NCBI GenBank assembly: GCA_964537825.1
Contig: CAZIDL010000095.1
Coordinates: 1-7,238, forward strand
Source: CAZIDL01 sp964537825
Lineage (GTDB): Bacteria; Bacteroidota; Bacteroidia; Flavobacteriales_D; CAYVSK01
DNA: 7,238 nucleotides
Direction of reading: 5' to 3'
Part shown: piece by piece, positions 6,914 through 7,238 of the stretch
Layout: each line of letters begins with the position of its first letter
Position numbering within the stretch: the stretch's first letter is position 1
The notes under the pieces: model-generated
What the model saw: the letters and a program-made list of their open reading frames with translations, nothing else
Databases searched by the model: none
Told to the model about the DNA's origin: nothing
Program-made: the position numbers and the translations under genes

Positions 6914-7238
6914 ATGAGAACCCGAAACGAATTCCCCCGTCCGGTCAAGACCATCGAACACACCACGTTCCGAATGTCGGACGGTGTCGAGCTTGCAGCC
7001 AAGGTCTGGATGCCCGAAGGGGCAGAGAAAGATCCAGTACCGGCCATCTTCGAATTCATCCCTTATCGCAAAAGGGACTTCGAAGCCATCGGGGACTCCA
7101 TCATCCATCCCTATTTTGCAGGGCACGGATACGCCTGTGTTCGAGTGGATCTAAGGGGAGCAGGAGAATCAGAAGGTGTCCTTACGGACGAATACACGGA
7201 ACAAGAGCATCAGGACGGCCTCGAACTGCTCGATCGAA
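6914..7238 (+). CDS. CocE/NonD-family alpha/beta hydrolase, N-terminal fragment (cut by window end)
   Basis: The first 108 residues of an open frame that runs off the right edge. It starts at the ATG at 6914, three codons after an in-frame TAA (6905-6907), so no longer start is possible. The sequence has MSDGVELAAKVWMPEG (21-36), then IFEFIPYRKRD (45-55), then ACVRVDLRGAGESEG (74-88). This order is characteristic of the CocE/NonD (X-Pro dipeptidyl-peptidase S15-type) serine hydrolases: the PYRK tyrosine corresponds to the oxyanion-hole Tyr of cocaine esterase, and VDxRGxGxSxG is the signature strand-loop. The nucleophile Ser, Asp and His lie beyond the window. Members hydrolyse esters, amides or N-acyl bonds, and many are secreted, but no signal peptide is present here, so a cytoplasmic enzyme is likely. 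Substrate unknown; full-length members are usually 550-650 residues. Confidence 0.92.
   Translation, partial: MRTRNEFPRPVKTIEHTTFRMSDGVELAAKVWMPEGAEKDPVPAIFEFIPYRKRDFEAIGDSIIHPYFAGHGYACVRVDLRGAGESEGVLTDEYTEQEHQDGLELLDR

Noticed and set aside
1..7238. CRISPR array, tRNA/rRNA, insertion sequence or attachment site
   Set aside because: No regularly spaced direct repeats, cloverleaf-like sequence, conserved rRNA segments, transposase or paired terminal repeats were seen.

Overview
The window holds four protein-coding genes, two of them cut by its ends. A large modular type I polyketide synthase (PKS) gene fills the first half on the minus strand. Three genes run the other way on the plus strand: a two-domain GNAT-type acetyltransferase-like protein, an ATP-grasp ligase-like protein, and the start of a CocE/NonD-family (peptidase S15-type) alpha/beta hydrolase. 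I saw no rRNA, tRNA, CRISPR array, insertion sequence or phage gene.

Organism: the best guess is a member of the Bacteroidota or a close relative (the Balneolota/Rhodothermota side is possible). The reasons are an exact TAnnTTTG promoter -7 element upstream of the PKS, no convincing Shine-Dalgarno sequence at any start codon, and a GNAT-like protein whose sequence style I associate with that group. Base composition looks moderate, slightly above half G+C by eye, and similar across all four genes, so nothing suggests recent transfer of one gene. The assignment is an inference.

Layout: (1) 1-3678 minus, PKS, N-terminal 1226 residues, ketosynthase-acyltransferase-dehydratase, with the C-terminal part missing off the left edge. 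(2) 3679-3907, a 229 bp divergent promoter region with the likely PKS promoter and a small inverted repeat. (3) 3908-5074 plus, GNAT-like protein. (4) 5075-5493, a 419 bp gap with three inverted repeats and no convincing gene. (5) 5494-6792 plus, ATP-grasp protein. (6) 6793-6913, a 121 bp gap. (7) 6914-7238 plus, 5' end of the hydrolase gene.

How they may work together: the PKS is the only clear secondary-metabolism gene. It selects an extender (probably malonyl-CoA), condenses it and dehydrates the beta-hydroxy intermediate; reductases and a carrier protein would be expected in the missing part. An ATP-grasp ligase could couple a carboxylate to an amine, a GNAT could acylate an amine, and a CocE-type hydrolase could cleave an ester or amide, so together they could form a small biosynthetic cluster. 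The wide gaps between the plus-strand genes, and my recollection that the GNAT-like family is widespread, argue for caution: the plus-strand genes may simply be neighbours.
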